Shown: positions 35,294 to 44,015 of the stretch, piece after piece
Layout: each line of letters begins with the position of its first letter
Position numbering within the stretch: the first letter of the stretch is position 1
Assembly (NCBI RefSeq): GCF_018494055.1
Contig: NZ_JABBFQ010000005.1
Location: 62,001-126,000 of the forward strand
Source of the DNA: Rosenbergiella epipactidis
GTDB lineage: Bacteria; Pseudomonadota; Gammaproteobacteria; Enterobacterales; Enterobacteriaceae
Direction: 5' to 3'
Length of the DNA stretch: 64,000 nt
Made by a program: the position numbers and the translations under genes
The notes under the pieces: model-generated
Told to the model about the DNA's origin: nothing
Seen by the model: only the letters and a program-made list of their open reading frames with translations
Databases searched by the model: none

Positions 35294-35479
35294 ATGAGAC
35301 TACTTATTGCACTACTTTTACCTTGGCTAACGTTCTTCACTATCGGTCGACCGATCGCCGGGATTATCTGCTTAATTTTACAACTGACGCTGATCGGGTG
35401 GCTACCTGCTACCATCTGGGCGGTCTATGCCTTAAGCCAATACAATACCGATAAAAAAATTCAGCGCTCAATGCGTTGA
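35294..35479 (+). CDS. Small hydrophobic Pmp3/YqaE-like membrane peptide
   Basis: A 61-residue protein with two hydrophobic helices separated by a glycine turn (LLIALLLPWLTFFTIGRPIAGIICLILQLTLIGWLPATIWAVYAL). The layout, LPW...G and a late LG/IGW-PATIWA, resembles the Pmp3 (UPF0057) stress-peptide family, whose function is membrane potential or cation tolerance. AGGAGA eight bases upstream supports the ATG at 35294. It is monocistronic and convergent with the anti-sigma gene. Confidence 0.7.
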   Translation: MRLLIALLLPWLTFFTIGRPIAGIICLILQLTLIGWLPATIWAVYALSQYNTDKKIQRSMR

Positions 35480-35488
35480 GTTCTGTTA

Positions 35489-35509
35489 GGGCAGGTCTTC
35501 AGCCTGCCC
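35489..35509. terminator. Hairpin between the Pmp3-like and anti-sigma genes
   Basis: GGGCAGG (35489-35495), 7-base loop, CCTGCCC (35503-35509). It is immediately followed by the convergent stop codon at 35511. The + strand T-run (CCTTTT) is modest. Confidence 0.6.
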
Positions 35510-35510
35510 A

Positions 35511-36140
35511 TCATCCTTTTATTCGTGTAAGACGGCCAATAATCATCGTTATGCCAATAATGGTTGCCACCGCAGCAACATGCAGGGCGAAATCCATCCG
35601 ATCTTGTTGCACCGGATGACACAGCGATAACAGGCTGACTGACCATGCCGCCACGCTAATTCCCGCCATTAATAGGCCCTTCTGACTGTACAACCCGCCA
35701 CTCTGTCGTAACGTCCACAACAAGGTGATTACCATCGGCGTACTGACTACCATCAGAAAAAGGTAGCAAAAGGTACCGTGATCATGGGTCGGTGCGACGG
35801 GATGAGCCGGAATACTCATAATATTCAGCAACAACCAGAGTCCACCCGCTAACACAAACCGCACAGTGGGCAGGGTATCGCGCCCAGGAATTAATAAGGT
35901 CAGCGCATTCCATGCTGCTGCAATACCGATGATTACCGCGAGCAATAATTGTGCGACGGCTAGCCCGGCACCCGGTTGCGTCCAATCGGTTAATCCGCGA
36001 TGCACCACAACACTCGACACTATCGCTAAGGGAAGGGCTAGCGCCATCCACTTTAGAATACGGATACTTGTTGGGGCGAGAGGGTTGACGGGCCGCATCT
36101 CACTGGAGAGTTTCTTAATAAGTTGTTGATGATCACTCAT
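35511..36140 (-). CDS. NrsF/DUF1109-type anti-sigma factor
   Basis: Integral membrane protein of 209 aa with six predicted helices and a short cytoplasmic N-terminus (MSDHQQLIKKLSSEMRPVNPLAP), the layout of DUF1109 NrsF anti-sigma factors. Its ATG overlaps the sigma gene stop by eight bases. CYLFLMVVSTPM and SLLSLCHPVQQDR place two cysteines near membrane faces, as in Caulobacter NrsF where cysteines sense metal or oxidant. Sequence of the sigma neighbour makes the pairing convincing; the signal is inference. Confidence 0.83.
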   Translation of the reverse strand: MSDHQQLIKKLSSEMRPVNPLAPTSIRILKWMALALPLAIVSSVVVHRGLTDWTQPGAGLAVAQLLLAVIIGIAAAWNALTLLIPGRDTLPTVRFVLAGGLWLLLNIMSIPAHPVAPTHDHGTFCYLFLMVVSTPMVITLLWTLRQSGGLYSQKGLLMAGISVAAWSVSLLSLCHPVQQDRMDFALHVAAVATIIGITMIIGRLTRIKG

Positions 36141-36681
36141 GTTTCGCTCCGATACGTCGTAAATTGACCAACGCTCGATGTAATAAAGACTTTACGGCCG
36201 AGAGAGATAATTGATGGTGCGAGGCGGCTTCCGCAAGACTCTTTTCGTTGAGATGGACGAACTCCACCATTTCTCGTTGCCGTGCCGGTAACTGCTGCAA
36301 GTAGTGTCCTAGCTGAGGGTCAGCAGTAAGCGGCTGACTCTCAGCCGTGCTCGATGCTTCACAATAGTCATCGTCCACCACCTCATAACGTCGATACCCT
36401 TGGCGACGCAGCGCATCAATACAACGCGCGCGGATAATCGCCTGTAACCATGGCATAAAGGGATAATCACTGTCGTAGGTGTGGCGTACGCGATGCAGCG
36501 TCAGTAGCACGTCTTGGACCACATCCTCGACCTGACTACGGTCATAAATTTGTTGACTAACTTGCGCGCGGATCGCCGGCAACAAGGCCCTCAACAACCG
36601 TTCATACGCCTGTTGAGAACCACGCTGAGCCTGCACCATCAGCGCTGGCCACTGCTGCTTATCGCGGTCGTTAAGTGCCAT
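36133..36681 (-). CDS. ECF-type RNA polymerase sigma factor
   Basis: Sigma-70 family ECF protein of 182 aa. The region 2 helix is DVVQDVLLTLHRVRHTYDSDYPFMPWLQAIIRARCIDALRR (about 52-92). Region 4 is LPARQREMVEFVHLNEKSLAEAASHHQLSLSAVKSLLHRALVNLRR (about 130-175), with its helix-turn-helix. The pairing with a DUF1109 protein assigns it to the SigF/EcfF-like group. It overlaps the dsbD-like stop by 11 bases and is the fourth gene of a five-gene unit, so it is co-transcribed with probable targets. Confidence 0.9.
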   Translation of the reverse strand: MALNDRDKQQWPALMVQAQRGSQQAYERLLRALLPAIRAQVSQQIYDRSQVEDVVQDVLLTLHRVRHTYDSDYPFMPWLQAIIRARCIDALRRQGYRRYEVVDDDYCEASSTAESQPLTADPQLGHYLQQLPARQREMVEFVHLNEKSLAEAASHHQLSLSAVKSLLHRALVNLRRIGAKHE

Positions 36682-37891
36682 TAGCCGCTTTCTGTAGGGC
36701 TTGCGTCACAATTTGCGGGGTCAATACCTGTGGCAGAACCACTGGCTTACCGCCATCTGCCGGATAGACGAGATACATGGGTAATCCTCCTTGGCCAAAC
36801 TCTGCCAACGCATCCTCAACATCGGGATTAAACTTGGTCGAGTCTGCCACCATAAAGTGTGTCCCAGTCGCCGTGATAGCCTGTTTCACCGCCTCAGTCG
36901 ATAGCGTTGTGCGCTGATTAACCTGACAGGTAATACACCAAGACGCCGTGAAATCGACAAAGATCGGTTTCCCCTTACCCCGTAGCTGCGCCACATTATG
37001 AGGCGACCACGTTTCTTCACTGACCGACGCCGCCGCGGAGACTTGGCTCTGCTTAGGCGTAATCCCGACCACTGGCGCAATGACCGCGATCAGTAGCAGA
37101 AAGGTCAACGCCGCTAAGCCGCGGTATGAACGCGACATCATGCGCCGACGCTGCACAATACCGTACAACCACGCGGTAAAGCCAAACAGCACCGAGACGG
37201 CCAGCAGCATGCCTAAGGCTTGGCTATCCGTTTGTTGAGAAAACACCCAGACTAGCCAAGCGTAAGCCCCGAGCATCGGAAAGGCCAAACCATGCTTTAA
37301 CGTCTGCATCCACGCACCGGGTTTCGGTAACCAGCGCGATAATGAGGGAAAGAAACAGATCAACGAAAAAGGTGCCGCAAAGCCAAGGGCTAAGAAGAAA
37401 AAGACCCATAGTGCGACAAAAGGCGGTTGCACCAACGCATAGCCTATCGCACTGGCCATAAACGGTGCGGCGCACGGCGTCGCCACGATAATCGCCAAGG
37501 CCCCGGTAAGCGCAGAGCGCGCGAAGATCCCACGTTTCGTCTGTACTGACCCGACATTTTGTACGGCAAGTCCGACTTCAAACAGCCCAAGTAAATTGAG
37601 TGCCGCCGCCAACATCACCAGTGCCAATAGGGCAATCACTAGCGGAGACTGAAGCTGAAATCCCCAGCCCACCGCCGCGCCACCGGCACGTGCCGCCAGC
37701 AGGATCCCCGCTAACAGCAGCATGGTCACCACCACACCGACTAAAAAGCCCATCCCTTCTCGTTTAGCGTGACCAGAATCGGATTGATGATTGATAAGAC
37801 CCAGCGCTTTCAATGAGATCACTGGAAAAACGCAGGGCATTAGATTAAGGATAATGCCGCCCAAAAAGGCGGCGAATAACGCGGTTAGCAT
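36671..37891 (-). CDS. DsbD-like thiol:disulfide reductant transporter with C-terminal thioredoxin
   Basis: Inner-membrane protein of 406 aa. Eight hydrophobic helices carry the redox pair Cys20 (NLMPCVFPV) and Cys140 (VATPCAAPF) of the DsbD/CcdA core. A periplasmic thioredoxin domain has W-Cys319-I-T-Cys322. The usual N-terminal DsbD alpha domain and signal peptide are missing, so it should pass electrons to a separate acceptor. The adjacent exported peroxiredoxin (12 bases upstream of this gene) is the natural partner. Confidence 0.87.
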   Translation of the reverse strand: MLTALFAAFLGGIILNLMPCVFPVISLKALGLINHQSDSGHAKREGMGFLVGVVVTMLLLAGILLAARAGGAAVGWGFQLQSPLVIALLALVMLAAALNLLGLFEVGLAVQNVGSVQTKRGIFARSALTGALAIIVATPCAAPFMASAIGYALVQPPFVALWVFFFLALGFAAPFSLICFFPSLSRWLPKPGAWMQTLKHGLAFPMLGAYAWLVWVFSQQTDSQALGMLLAVSVLFGFTAWLYGIVQRRRMMSRSYRGLAALTFLLLIAVIAPVVGITPKQSQVSAAASVSEETWSPHNVAQLRGKGKPIFVDFTASWCITCQVNQRTTLSTEAVKQAITATGTHFMVADSTKFNPDVEDALAEFGQGGLPMYLVYPADGGKPVVLPQVLTPQIVTQALQKAANGT

Positions 37892-37902
37892 CCTGTCACC
37901 AC

Positions 37903-38463
37903 TTAGTGTGCGGAGCGATACTGTTGTACAGCATCCAACGCTTTCTGGATATGCTGATCAGGATTTCTATCGGTGTAGCTCATTAAAATTTTGCCTTCAG
38001 GGGAGATAACATAAGAGGTCCGCTCTGACATCGCCTTCCCTTTCACTTGTACCGCTGTTTGATACTGCGCCGCCACTTTCGCACCCGGATCAGCTGCCAC
38101 CGCAAATTTATCGCGGCACTCGAGTTTAGAGAACTGGCTAATTTGGTCAGTATTGCCTGCCGTCACACCAATGACGATCGCGCCTAATTGGCTAAACTTA
38201 TCGGTGGCTTCGGCGAACTCATGAGCCTCTAAGGTACAGCCTGCAGTAAATGCCGCAGGGAAGAAATAGAGCACGACTGGGCCTTTTTTAAGGGCTTGTT
38301 GTAGCGAAAAATCGAGCGGTTTGCCGCCCAGCGCAGCATGCAATTGGAATTGAGGAGCGGCTGCACCTACCGGTAATGCAGCCTGTGCCGTAAAGCTTGA
38401 GGCCGCAAAAGCCATTCCTACACCTGCAACAATCTGGGTAATACGACGTTTCAACATAGTCAT
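37903..38463 (-). CDS. Exported AhpC/TSA-type peroxiredoxin
   Basis: The 186-aa product has a signal peptide of about 28 residues (ending FTAQA). The peroxiredoxin fold has the peroxidatic cysteine in FFPAAFTAGCTLEAHEF. The BCP-type resolving cysteine five residues on is replaced by histidine (CTLEAH), so resolution would use the later SKLECRDKF cysteine or an outside thiol. VIGVTAGNTDQI and TSYVISPEGKI are family landmarks. It sits directly before the DsbD-like gene, which can supply electrons in the periplasm. The ATG at 38463 is chosen by spacing from CAGGAG. Confidence 0.85.
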   Translation of the reverse strand: MTMLKRRITQIVAGVGMAFAASSFTAQAALPVGAAAPQFQLHAALGGKPLDFSLQQALKKGPVVLYFFPAAFTAGCTLEAHEFAEATDKFSQLGAIVIGVTAGNTDQISQFSKLECRDKFAVAADPGAKVAAQYQTAVQVKGKAMSERTSYVISPEGKILMSYTDRNPDQHIQKALDAVQQYRSAH

Positions 38464-38564
38464 CTCCATACTCCTGTAGAATTAATATAATAAGTTTAGT
38501 TAACTTACTGAGTAATTCGCTCAGCCGAGTAAAAAGTTGCGCAAGGTGATAAAAAAATTTTCGA

Positions 38565-39089
38565 TTATTTTCCCCACAGCCACATGGCCCGCAGCGTGTT
38601 GTCTTTTTTCACTGCATGATGATACAGCGCCGCCAAGGTATGTGCCGCGATGAGCCAATAACCGATCTGTGCGAGGTCCATATGCCATGCCATCAGGCTT
38701 TTGGCTAACGCCAGATTCGGCATATCGGTAATGGGCATCGCGATCCCTAACCATGACCATTCATGCCCGCGAAAATAACGGGCGGTAAGACTGAGCAGGG
38801 GTAAGGTAATAAATAACAGGTATAACAGCCCATGGCCACACTGTGCCAACCGAGATTGCACGCTGGGTTGAGTCGGTTGTCGCGCACCTTTAGCACGTAA
38901 AAAGAGGCGCGTTACCATCATGATAAGGACGCTCATTCCCGCGTAGACATGCGTTATCGCCACGACTTTGCGCTGTCCCGGTGTTAAGTCAATCCACGAT
39001 CGCGACTCAATACTGCCGTAAGCCGCCAACAAAGCGAGTAGCGTTAACCAATGAAGCAGACGAATAACAAAGGAGTAATGGGTAATCAC
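38565..39089 (-). CDS. Cytochrome b561-family diheme membrane protein
   Basis: Four-helix b-type cytochrome of 174 aa. The heme-ligand histidines are in FVIRLLHWLTL (His13), ITHVYAG (His47), the third helix region AWHMDLAQIGYW and AAHTLAALYHH. It can oxidise quinol and reduce a periplasmic acceptor. The GTG at 39089 is taken as start, with AGGT upstream. It is the first gene of the peroxiredoxin-DsbD-sigma-anti-sigma unit, with a 101-base gap before the peroxiredoxin. Confidence 0.85.
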   Translation of the reverse strand: MITHYSFVIRLLHWLTLLALLAAYGSIESRSWIDLTPGQRKVVAITHVYAGMSVLIMMVTRLFLRAKGARQPTQPSVQSRLAQCGHGLLYLLFITLPLLSLTARYFRGHEWSWLGIAMPITDMPNLALAKSLMAWHMDLAQIGYWLIAAHTLAALYHHAVKKDNTLRAMWLWGK

Positions 39090-39177
39090 AATTGTCGACC
39101 TAGCCTAAATATTTTGCTTAACATCGCTTACCCTTAAGCTAAGGTCAAGTTATCCCTGCATCGTCTGCGCGGCAGCG

Positions 39178-39789
39178 TTATGGGTGGCAACAGGCGGCAG
39201 TTGAGGTCAGCTGTGCCAGCGCTTCCTGTAGGAATGACCAAGCCACCAACTGCTGTTGATACTGCCCCGCTTCACCCTGTAACCTCACACCATAGTGCTG
39301 TAAACGGTAGGCCAATACGGCGTAAAAGGCATCGACTGCCGTCGGTTTATCGCCCTGATAGAAAGGGCCTTCGGCACTGGCGAACAGTGTTGTGACCCGC
39401 GCGATATCGGCGGTTTGCGCCGGAGAAAATGCGGTTAATGGGCTGACATCGGCCAAGGTGAAGGGCATCGTTTGACGTAATGCGCTGAAGCCCGCGTGCA
39501 TCTCGGCACAGAGACTGCGCGAGAGTGCGCGTTTCCCCTGATCAGTGGGATAAAGTTTCCCATCACTCAACTCATTAAGGTACTCAAGAATCGCTAGCGA
39601 GTCATGGAGGCGCAATGAGCCGTCCTCGAGGAAGGGCACCAACCCTGTCGGGCTGAGAGAGCGAAGTACGCTTTGACAACTCGCGCACTGTAACGAAAAT
39701 ACATGAAGATCGACAGGAAGTTCGGCTATTTTCGCGCCGATCATCGTACGTAACGACCACGTTGAATCTGTCCCCACCGATAACTGCAT
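39178..39789 (-). CDS. Glutathione S-transferase family protein
   Basis: Cytoplasmic GST of 203 aa. The N-terminal thioredoxin-like domain contains LSPTGLVPFLEDGSLRLHDSLAILEYLNE, the cis-proline and glutathione gamma-Glu contact (DS) motif of the zeta/maleylacetoacetate-like branch. The C-terminal helical domain follows, with YQGDKPTAVDAFYAVLAYRL. The tail has a CC pair (TAACCHP). The ATG at 39789 has GGGAG seven bases upstream; a longer reading is unlikely. Lying next to paaY it may belong to aromatic metabolism, but that is inference. Confidence 0.82.
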   Translation of the reverse strand: MQLSVGTDSTWSLRTMIGAKIAELPVDLHVFSLQCASCQSVLRSLSPTGLVPFLEDGSLRLHDSLAILEYLNELSDGKLYPTDQGKRALSRSLCAEMHAGFSALRQTMPFTLADVSPLTAFSPAQTADIARVTTLFASAEGPFYQGDKPTAVDAFYAVLAYRLQHYGVRLQGEAGQYQQQLVAWSFLQEALAQLTSTAACCHP

Positions 39790-39861
39790 GACAATGCTCC
39801 CAAGCTGATAAGGTTTCAGCCACTTTACACGCAATCTAGTTCCGAGACACCTGTGCAGAAA

Positions 39862-40470
39862 CTATTTGGCCTTGCGTGCCTCGGCGAGGCATTGATGGGG
39901 ATCGGTAAAAGAAATACGTGGATGGTCAGCATCGAGGTCACGCAGTGGCTCGACTTCGCGTAACGACTGCTGAGAGCGGGTCACCAGTTGATGATACTGC
40001 TCGGTACCGGCCCGCTTCCACGCCAACTCCTGACTCGATAACGTTCTCACCACTTTGGCGGGAGCGCCTAAAATTAATTGGTTGGCGGCATAACTTGCCC
40101 CCGCTTTCACAAAGGAGGCCGCGCCGACGATACAGTTTTCGCCAATCTCTGCGGCATCCATGATCACCGCATTCATCCCGACCATCGCATTACGGCGGAT
40201 AACACACCCGTGTAATACAGCACAGTGACCGATATGCCCGTCTTCTTCGACTACCGTATCCTGCTCGGGAAAACCGTGCATCACACAGTTATCTTGAATA
40301 TTGGCACCACGTTTGACGACAATGCGCCCAAAATCACCCCTTAGGCTGGCATTAGGACCGATATATACGCCGGTCTCAATAATTACATCGCCGATCAACA
40401 CGGCAGTGGGATGAACATAACTGTCGAGTGACACAACCGGGGTCACCCCATCGATCTGATAACTGGGCAT
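39862..40470 (-). CDS. paaY: PaaY, hexapeptide-repeat thioesterase of the phenylacetate catabolon
   Basis: Left-handed beta-helix protein of 202 aa with gamma-carbonic-anhydrase-like repeats: [63 protein letters not shown] and [24 protein letters not shown]. The metal-binding His residues are in [11 protein letters not shown] and nearby positions. PaaY hydrolyses dead-end CoA thioesters that accumulate in phenylacetate degradation. The ATG at 40470 yields the E. coli-like length; a reading extending to 40800 would invade paaX. It starts 10 bases after the paaX stop. Confidence 0.93.
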   Translation of the reverse strand: MPSYQIDGVTPVVSLDSYVHPTAVLIGDVIIETGVYIGPNASLRGDFGRIVVKRGANIQDNCVMHGFPEQDTVVEEDGHIGHCAVLHGCVIRRNAMVGMNAVIMDAAEIGENCIVGAASFVKAGASYAANQLILGAPAKVVRTLSSQELAWKRAGTEQYHQLVTRSQQSLREVEPLRDLDADHPRISFTDPHQCLAEARKAK

Positions 40471-40480
40471 CAGGACGCTC

Positions 40481-41407
40481 CTAGTCGGCGAGTAAACCGC
40501 CGAAACGTTGATAATAACTGCTGGCCGGAAGAGGCAAATCGCCGACAGAGTTTTCACCCTTTTCACTGAGGAACTGTAGCGCGCCAGGTGATGTGCGCTG
40601 ATAAATATTGATAAAGAGTTGACGAGCCGTTTGGCCAGACCAATGGCTTGGGAGTAATTCTTGCGGCAGCATCGGGTCACGTAACGTGATCCGACGGTAG
40701 CAATCCACCACCAGCAATTGCAGATGAAAACAGCGCTCTGCAGTAAGCTCGTCGTCTTTAGCTTCTTTAAGTAAACGCTGTAACGGCCGGAAGGTTTCAA
40801 TAAAACCTTCTAATCGCTGATTTTTTTCGGTCAGCTGCCAACACTCTTCAACTCGCGCCCGTAACGCCGCCCGCGACAGGGCTAGCGGAGAGGTTGCTTC
40901 AAAACAGATAACCTTTTCCGCAACACCGGCTTCAAATAACAGCGCTTGTACCTCGGCGAGATTCTGCGAAGGCGATGCCATTAAACTGGGGGCTAATACA
41001 CCAAACCCTTGCCAGATCAGCTGCTTTTTGACATCGAGTAAGGTCTTACGCTCTAAGCCTTCAGAAAGTAGCAGTAGCCACTTTCCATCCCATGCCGGTT
41101 GTTCAGTACAATAAATTTTATGCTCTGCTCGGCGGGTAATTCGCGCCCCCTTCTCGCTGAGGCGATAAAAACTACGCCGCCCCAAGCGGGTCACGTCTAA
41201 CCACTCCTCTTTATGCAGACGGAAGAGTGACGTCCGAATAAATCGCTCACCAAAGCCTAGCCCTTCAAAGAGTGCGGTGAGACTAGCAATACTGATCTCC
41301 CCCCCTCGATGGGCGAGTGCATCGCCATAAAATGACGAAATCAGTGAGGTGCCGCTAACCGGTAGCGCGGCAACCGCCTGTTGGATAAAGCTCTCTATCT
41401 TATTCAT
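40481..41407 (-). CDS. paaX: PaaX, phenylacetyl-CoA-responsive repressor
   Basis: Winged-helix regulator of 308 aa. [46 protein letters not shown] is the PaaX N-terminal DNA-binding region. [20 protein letters not shown] is the wing, and the C-terminal half ([12 protein letters not shown]) is the PaaX domain. In E. coli it represses paaZ and paaA promoters until phenylacetyl-CoA is formed by PaaK. TGATTCA half-sites in the divergent paaA/paaZ region match the recalled E. coli operator core. It lies 60 bases after paaK. Confidence 0.93.
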   Translation of the reverse strand: MNKIESFIQQAVAALPVSGTSLISSFYGDALAHRGGEISIASLTALFEGLGFGERFIRTSLFRLHKEEWLDVTRLGRRSFYRLSEKGARITRRAEHKIYCTEQPAWDGKWLLLLSEGLERKTLLDVKKQLIWQGFGVLAPSLMASPSQNLAEVQALLFEAGVAEKVICFEATSPLALSRAALRARVEECWQLTEKNQRLEGFIETFRPLQRLLKEAKDDELTAERCFHLQLLVVDCYRRITLRDPMLPQELLPSHWSGQTARQLFINIYQRTSPGALQFLSEKGENSVGDLPLPASSYYQRFGGLLAD

Positions 41408-41467
41408 AACGTCCGCTTTGTTGAGCCACTCGATATCTGGCCATCATAGCATAGGCGCCATTCAGCC

Positions 41468-42784
41468 TTAGCCATTCGCCACTAATTTTCGTAAATCAAA
41501 GACGCGGCAGGCTTTACCTTCGGACCGTGGAAGGCTACCGCAATTGACGATGACCACTTCAGTGGTGATACCAATCATCGCCTTGATTTGGTGGCAAAGT
41601 AATTGCCCGACCCCTAATCGCTGTTCGGGGGAGAGGTGTAGAAATTGCTGCTTAATTTCGACGCGAATGGCCAGCGCGTCCAGATGACCGCGACGATTAA
41701 TTTCAAGTTGGTAATGCGGTGATAGCGCTTCGACTTTCAAAATTTCCTCCTCAATTTGAGAAGGGAAAACGTTCACGCCCCGGATAATCAGCATATCGTC
41801 GCTACGCCCAGTGATCCGGTCCATCCGACGCATGGTTCGAGCCGTTCCCGGCAGCAAACGTGTTAAGTCCCGGGTACGATAACGAATAATTGGTAAGGCT
41901 TCTTTGGTTAAACTGGTGAACAACAATTCCCCCAGTTCGCCATCATCCAGCGCACTGCCGTCAAGCGGGTTAACAATTTCAGGAAAGAAGTGGTCTTCCC
42001 AGATAGTCGGGCCATCACGCGTTTCCAGACACTCCATCGCCACCCCTGGCCCCATGACTTCCGATAAGCCATAGATGTCTAGGGCCGTGATACCGAGTCG
42101 CTGCTCAATCTCGTGGCGCATCGCTAAGGTCCAGGGTTCAGCCCCGAACACCCCCACGCGCAGCGAACAATGCCGAGCATCGCCACCATACTGTTTCTCT
42201 AGCTCTTCAATCAGATTTAAGCAGTAAGAGGGAGTGACCATAATCATATCGGGCTGAAAATCACGAATTAACTGCGCCTGCTTCTCGGTTTGCCCCCCAG
42301 ACATCGGGATAACGGTCGCCCCTAAGCGCTCTGCACCGTAGTGCGCGCCAAGCCCGCCAGTGAATAGTCCATAACCATAGGCGATATGAATTTTATCCTT
42401 AGCCGTGCCCCCTGCCGCCCGCAGGGAACGGGCGACGATATCCGCCCAGGTAGTGATATCCCGATGGGTATAACCGACGACCGTGGGTTTGCCAGTCGTA
42501 CCGGATGAGGCATGGATCCTGACCACCTGTTCCATGGGGACCGCGAAAGTATCGAAGGGGTAGTTATCCCGCAAATCCTGTTTGGTGGTACAAGGGAACT
42601 TTTTAATATCCTCAAGCTGGGTAAAGTCATCAGGATGTACGCCGGCCGCATCAAATTTCCGACGATACATCGGGACATTTTGATAAGCATGGGTCAATGT
42701 CCATTTCAGCCTTTGGGTTTGTAAGGCTCGTAATTCATCAATGGACGCCGTTTCAATCGCTTCTAGTTGGATTTTCGTTGTCAT
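41468..42784 (-). CDS. paaK: Phenylacetate-CoA ligase PaaK
   Basis: AMP-forming ligase of 438 aa, first committed step of phenylacetate catabolism. The ATP loop SSGTTGKPT is at 93-101. PTVVGYTH, YGYGLFTGGLGAHYGAERLG, GAEPWT, DIYGLSEVMGPG and RYRTRDL are all as in E. coli PaaK. GRSDDMLIIRGVNVFPSQ marks the mobile C-terminal domain. The ATG at 42784 gives the known N-terminus with IETASIDELRALQ; an upstream start adding 13 residues overlaps paaJ. It is translationally linked to paaJ (26-base overlap). Confidence 0.96.
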   Translation of the reverse strand: MTTKIQLEAIETASIDELRALQTQRLKWTLTHAYQNVPMYRRKFDAAGVHPDDFTQLEDIKKFPCTTKQDLRDNYPFDTFAVPMEQVVRIHASSGTTGKPTVVGYTHRDITTWADIVARSLRAAGGTAKDKIHIAYGYGLFTGGLGAHYGAERLGATVIPMSGGQTEKQAQLIRDFQPDMIMVTPSYCLNLIEELEKQYGGDARHCSLRVGVFGAEPWTLAMRHEIEQRLGITALDIYGLSEVMGPGVAMECLETRDGPTIWEDHFFPEIVNPLDGSALDDGELGELLFTSLTKEALPIIRYRTRDLTRLLPGTARTMRRMDRITGRSDDMLIIRGVNVFPSQIEEEILKVEALSPHYQLEINRRGHLDALAIRVEIKQQFLHLSPEQRLGVGQLLCHQIKAMIGITTEVVIVNCGSLPRSEGKACRVFDLRKLVANG

Positions 42785-42809
42785 AATGATTGCTCGCAGG
42801 TTGATCCGT

Positions 42810-44015
42810 TCATACACGCTCAAGAATCAGGGCGATACCCTGACCCACGCCGACACACATGGTGCATAAGGCAAAACGCCCGCCACGACGCTGTAGCTCA
42901 TACGCCGCCGCTAAGGCAATACGAGTACCGCTCATCCCTAGAGGGTGCCCCAAGGCGATCGCGCCACCATTCGGGTTAACATGGGGCGCATCATCGGCCA
43001 GGCCCCATTGACGCAGGACCCCTAAGGCTTGTGCGGCAAAAGCCTCGTTCAGTTCAATCACATCCATGTCGTTCAGGGTTAAGCCCGCCGTATGCAACAC
43101 TTTCTGCGTCGCCGAGACCGGCCCTAACCCCATCAATCGTGGCTCTACCCCTGCGGTCGCCATGGCGACGACCCGCGCCAGCGGTTGCAGATGTGAGGCA
43201 ACGGCAGCACGTTCACTGGCAATGATAAGGGCCGCAGCCCCATCATTAATTCCCGACGCATTACCCGCTGTCACACTGCCCCCTTCACGAAAAGGGGCTT
43301 TCAAGCCTGCCAACTGCGCGGCGGTCGTATTTCCACGTGGATGTTCATCAACCGAAAAGACCTGAGTCGCCCCTTTTTTGTCGGTAATGTTGACGCCAAT
43401 AATCTCTTGGGCGAAGTAACCGGCCTGTTGGGCTTGAGCGGTACGTTGTTGGCTGCGTAAGGCGAAGGCATCCTGATCTTGCCGAGAGATAGTTAAAAAC
43501 TCTGCCACGTTTTCGGCGGTTTCCGGCATGCTCTCGCACCCATACTGCTTCGCCAGTAGCGGATTGATAAACCGCCACCCCATGGTGGTATCAAATAGCT
43601 CTTGTTGACGCTGAAACGGCGTGGTCGCTTTTCCCATCACAAAGGGCGCACGCGACATCGACTCCACCCCTCCGGCAATCATCATCTCGCTGTCCCCGGC
43701 ACGGATCGCGCGCGCGGCAAAACCCAGAGCATCTAAGCCGGAGCCACATAAACGGTTGAGTGTCGTCCCCGAAATCTGTGGCGGGAGATTGGCTAATAAT
43801 AAGGCCATGCGAGCAACGTTACGGTTATCCTCCCCGGCCTGATTGGCACAGCCAAGAATGACATCATCAATACGGTCGAGATCTAACTGTGGTGCGCGTT
43901 GCAGTAAGGCGCGTAACGGGATTGCGGCCAAATCATCGGCCCGCACTGAGGAGAGCGCCCCAGCATAACGGCCAATTGGGGTGCGGATCCCGTCACACAG
44001 ATACGCTTCAGACAT
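42810..44015 (-). CDS. paaJ: 3-oxoadipyl-CoA/3-oxo-5,6-dehydrosuberyl-CoA thiolase PaaJ
   Basis: Thiolase of 401 aa, same length as E. coli PaaJ. The acyl-enzyme Cys90 is in TLNRLCGSGLDAL, the active-site His in NPNGGAIALGHPLG and the second Cys in CTMCVGVGQG. It cleaves the two ring-derived beta-oxo intermediates to acetyl-CoA units. Its ATG overlaps the paaH end by eight bases, leaving no room for paaI, which normally lies between them. Confidence 0.94.
   Translation of the reverse strand: MSEAYLCDGIRTPIGRYAGALSSVRADDLAAIPLRALLQRAPQLDLDRIDDVILGCANQAGEDNRNVARMALLLANLPPQISGTTLNRLCGSGLDALGFAARAIRAGDSEMMIAGGVESMSRAPFVMGKATTPFQRQQELFDTTMGWRFINPLLAKQYGCESMPETAENVAEFLTISRQDQDAFALRSQQRTAQAQQAGYFAQEIIGVNITDKKGATQVFSVDEHPRGNTTAAQLAGLKAPFREGGSVTAGNASGINDGAAALIIASERAAVASHLQPLARVVAMATAGVEPRLMGLGPVSATQKVLHTAGLTLNDMDVIELNEAFAAQALGVLRQWGLADDAPHVNPNGGAIALGHPLGMSGTRIALAAAYELQRRGGRFALCTMCVGVGQGIALILERV

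Noticed and set aside
40471-40800. Upstream extension of paaY into paaX
   Set aside because: It overlaps paaX coding sequence and the family N-terminus ([12 protein letters not shown]) begins at the ATG at 40470.
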